Shown here piece by piece: positions 5,967 to 7,642 of a stretch of 7,642 nt of DNA; the stretch's first letter is position 1; every line of letters starts with the position of its first letter. The DNA is from Pseudomonadota bacterium (GTDB lineage: Bacteria; Pseudomonadota; Alphaproteobacteria; Rhizobiales; Devosiaceae), in NCBI GenBank assembly GCA_023436745.1, contig JAEZHZ010000340.1:1-7642 (forward strand), read 5' to 3'. A program made the translations under genes and the position numbers. Under the pieces are notes generated by a model that had not been told where the DNA came from, did not search any database, and saw nothing but the letters and a program-made list of their open reading frames with translations.

Positions 5967-7079
5967 CTAGAGCAAGTATTCGACATAGGCCGCGTTGCGG
6001 ACCTCTCTAGGGAAGGCGCCGAGGCAGCCCTCGAAGGCCGTGTTGCTCATTGACAGCATGGTAATGCCATTGACCGGGTCGACAAGCCAGGAATGTCCAT
6101 ACACTCCACCCCAGTTGACCGTTCCGGCAGCTGCAGGGGTCTGGGCAGCCCCCGGGTCTGCAACTACGGCGCCGAAGTATCCGAAGCGTTGCCCCGCGTC
6201 ATCGCGCGGCAGGTCGCCGATGCGATTCGAGAAGGCAAGCGAAACGGCCTCCTTGCTGAGGATCGGGTCGCCACCCCGGCGCAGAGTCTCGAGGAAGCGG
6301 AAGATGTCGTCCGGCGTTCCCGCCATGCCGGCTCCGCCGGAGTGAAAGGACTTGGCGTCGAAGATGCGTGAAGGCGAGAAGGTTGTCGGGCCACCTAGAT
6401 GATTGTGCAGGGTATGCGGGTCCTCCATGGGCGCCGCATTTACGTCGCCATCGGCATAGGGCTTTGCCAGTCGCCGGGCGTCCGCAACGAAATAGCCGGT
6501 GTCCGTCATTCCCAGGGGGCCGGTGACGTAGGCTGCCACCGCCTCGCCAAGCGTACCACCATGGATCCGGGCCAGCACGGCGCCAAGAACGTCGGTCGCC
6601 ACCGAGTACTGCCAGCCCGCGCCAGGTGCAAAGCTCAGTGGCTGCTCACCGATCAGTGCCGTGTTCTCGTCCAGGGTCTGGCCGTGGGTCGGTCCGAGTC
6701 CCATGTTGATCCGCCGATCGTAGCGATAGTCATAGGTGAGTCCGGCGGTGTGGGTGAGCAGATGGTGGATCGTCGGTGATGGTGTCGATCCGTCGGTCAG
6801 CTTTGGCCGGAAGTAGGGCAGGTGGTCCGACACAGGGTCGTCCAGCCGCAGCAGCCCCTTGTCGATCATTGCCAGAGCCGTGGCCGCCACCAGTGGCTTG
6901 GTAACGGAGGCCAGCCGGTAGATCGCGTTCTGTGGCATCGGCACACCGGCCTCGCGGTCGAAATGACCCGCTGCCCGTCGGTACAGCACCTCGCCCTGCC
7001 GGGCGACGATCACCTCGGCGCCGACGATGCGTCCGTCAGCGATCGCAGCATCAATCGCCGCATCGATCCTGTTGTGCAT
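5967..7079 (-). CDS. Serine hydrolase, beta-lactamase / EstB-type esterase family
   Basis: The protein has 370 residues from the ATG at 7079. The frame stays open further upstream and offers a TTG five codons earlier, but AGGAGG (7090-7085) lies inside that stretch, five bases before the ATG, so the ATG is chosen. It belongs to the serine beta-lactamase-like family (PF00144). The nucleophile motif is SVTK (Ser58, Lys61), the second motif is YSV (Tyr158-Ser-Val, as in EstB-like esterases rather than the YxN of class C lactamases), and the third is probably WGG (323-325) followed by GHSW, in place of KTG. HLLTHTAGL (106-114) and GWQYS are also typical. There is no signal peptide, so it is probably a cytoplasmic esterase or peptidase-like enzyme, not a periplasmic lactamase. 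The substrate is unknown. It sits between a small unknown gene and xth. Confidence 0.9.
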   Translation of the reverse strand: MHNRIDAAIDAAIADGRIVGAEVIVARQGEVLYRRAAGHFDREAGVPMPQNAIYRLASVTKPLVAATALAMIDKGLLRLDDPVSDHLPYFRPKLTDGSTPSPTIHHLLTHTAGLTYDYRYDRRINMGLGPTHGQTLDENTALIGEQPLSFAPGAGWQYSVATDVLGAVLARIHGGTLGEAVAAYVTGPLGMTDTGYFVADARRLAKPYADGDVNAAPMEDPHTLHNHLGGPTTFSPSRIFDAKSFHSGGAGMAGTPDDIFRFLETLRRGGDPILSKEAVSLAFSNRIGDLPRDDAGQRFGYFGAVVADPGAAQTPAAAGTVNWGGVYGHSWLVDPVNGITMLSMSNTAFEGCLGAFPREVRNAAYVEYLL

Positions 7080-7084
7080 GGTGT

Positions 7085-7090
7085 CCTCCT
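7085..7090 (-). promoter_or_regulatory. Ribosome-binding site deciding the hydrolase start
   Basis: On the minus strand AGGAGG lies five bases before the ATG at 7079. It falls within the five codons that a longer TTG start would add, so that longer start is unlikely. Confidence 0.85.
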
Positions 7091-7132
7091 GCAAGGGGCC
7101 ACCATGCCGGATTCGATGAACCGAGTCTGCTG

Positions 7133-7351
7133 CTAGGAACCCTCGGTCGAGCCCAGATCCCGTTGGCGCTGCAGAAAATTGGCAGCTTCGCTGTAGCGAT
7201 CGTGCAGGCGGCGGAAGCGGCGGAGCATGTCGTCCGGAACGTGCAAATCCGCCAGGTCGTCGTACAGCGCCTTCAACTCCCCTTCGATCTCCAGCATCTC
7301 GTCAAAGAGATGGGTGATCTGAGCTTCGGTAAGGCGAACCACTGTGGCCAT
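7133..7351 (-). CDS. Small acidic, helical protein of unknown function
   Basis: I do not recognise this 72-residue protein. It begins MATVVRLTEAQITHLFDEML and is rich in Glu, Asp, Leu and Arg, with no Cys, signal peptide or membrane segment. Two helices seem likely: about 7-37 (acidic, EMLEIEGELKALYDDLADL) and about 41-65 (basic and aromatic, RRFRRLHDRYSEAANFLQRQ), split by HVPDD. That suggests a helical hairpin or coiled coil, perhaps a protein-binding adaptor. Two ATGs are adjacent (7354 and 7351). AAAGGAGG (7364-7357) is two bases from the first and five from the second, so the second is preferred. Good codons, a strong ribosome-binding site and its place between erpA and the hydrolase (gaps of 63 and 53 bases) support a real gene. 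Confidence 0.75.
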   Translation of the reverse strand: MATVVRLTEAQITHLFDEMLEIEGELKALYDDLADLHVPDDMLRRFRRLHDRYSEAANFLQRQRDLGSTEGS

Positions 7352-7356
7352 CATCT

Positions 7357-7384
7357 CCTCCTTTCGCCGGCAACCGGCAGGAGG
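7357..7384 (-). promoter_or_regulatory. Hairpin that can mask the Shine-Dalgarno of the small gene
   Basis: Read on the minus strand, CCTCCT (7384-7379) is complementary to the Shine-Dalgarno AGGAGG (7362-7357). Between them GCCGG (7378-7374) and CCGGC (7370-7366) pair around a TTG loop. The result is an 11-bp stem with only a three-base bulge (GAA, 7365-7363) on one side. In RNA this would hide the ribosome-binding site of the 72-residue gene. No T-run follows, so it is not a terminator for the upstream erpA-like gene. Control of translation is an inference from the pairing. Confidence 0.55.
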
Positions 7385-7414
7385 GGCGAAGGGTTCCCGA
7401 GGTGCAGGTTCTGG

Positions 7415-7642
7415 CTAAACTGCGAAGCTGGTGCCGCACCCGCAGGACGCCACGGCATTGGGATTGCGAATCTGGAACGACTGCCCGATCAGATCGTCGA
7501 CATAGTCGATCTCCGCACCGCCCATGAACTCAAGGCTCAGCGCGTCGATCAGGACAGTGGCGCCGTTCCGGGAAAGGACGACGTCATCGTCGGCAGGGCT
7601 TTCCAGCACGAGGTTGTATTCGTACTGGAAGCCGGAGCAGCC
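7415..7642 (-). CDS. erpA: A-type iron-sulfur carrier, ErpA/HesB type (N-terminus outside window)
   Basis: Only the C-terminal 75 residues are present; the reading frame is open through the window edge at 7642. The fragment starts GCSGFQYEYNLVLES and ends SCGCGTSFAV. The Cys in GCSG and the two in CGC are the three conserved Fe-S ligands of the IscA/ErpA/SufA family (HesB/YadR/YfhF). FMGGAEIDYVDDLIGQSFQIRNPNA is the usual stretch before the CGC motif. Such proteins accept Fe-S clusters from the SUF or ISC scaffold and pass them to target enzymes in the cytoplasm. Choosing erpA over iscA or sufA rests on the overall look and on my recollection that erpA often lies near xth and dgt in alphaproteobacteria. 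It is the first visible gene of the four-gene minus-strand group. Confidence 0.9.
   Translation of the reverse strand, partial: GCSGFQYEYNLVLESPADDDVVLSRNGATVLIDALSLEFMGGAEIDYVDDLIGQSFQIRNPNAVASCGCGTSFAV

Noticed and set aside
7366..7378. GCCGG-CAA-CCGGC hairpin as a terminator after the erpA-like gene
   Set aside because: No T-run follows on the minus strand; the next bases are the Shine-Dalgarno of the small gene, so masking is the better reading.

Overview
The window is GC-rich, densely coded DNA, most likely from the chromosome of an alphaproteobacterium. Three things point there: a PopZ/DUF2497 polar organiser next to valS, a periplasmic Sel1-repeat protein that resembles the rhizobial regulator ExoR, and an A-type Fe-S carrier of the ErpA/HesB type near xth. 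I see no transposase, integrase, CRISPR array, tRNA, rRNA or other sign of a mobile element. Most of the content is housekeeping; the interest lies in regulation and in two poorly characterised genes.

Plus strand, left part. The window opens in the 3' end of an unidentified gene, where the coding signal seems to change frame. It continues with popZ (148-918) and valS (1034-3787). The 115-base popZ-valS gap holds two inverted repeats. A strong intrinsic terminator at 3814-3849 ends the valS transcript.

Plus strand, middle. A gene-free stretch of about 400 bases (3850-4257) leads into a secreted ExoR-like Sel1 protein (4258-5175). It contains an operator-like dyad and several perfect hairpins, one with a GAAA tetraloop and one two bases from the Shine-Dalgarno sequence. 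It looks like a promoter and structured leader, but I found no convincing core promoter.

Minus strand, right part. Four genes run right to left: an erpA-like Fe-S carrier cut by the window edge (7415-7642), a 72-residue unknown protein (7133-7351), a cytoplasmic SxxK serine hydrolase of the beta-lactamase/EstB type (5967-7079) and exodeoxyribonuclease III (5172-5957). The gaps are 63, 53 and 9 bases, so they may form one transcript. Fe-S assembly and oxidative DNA repair would fit a shared stress theme, but the hydrolase and small protein have no clear place in it. The Shine-Dalgarno of the small gene can pair with a perfect anti-Shine-Dalgarno just upstream.

The ExoR-like and xth genes converge and overlap by four bases, sharing one CTAG as both stop codons. 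The best candidates for something undescribed are the structured leader of the ExoR-like gene, the masked ribosome-binding site of the 72-residue protein, and that protein itself.
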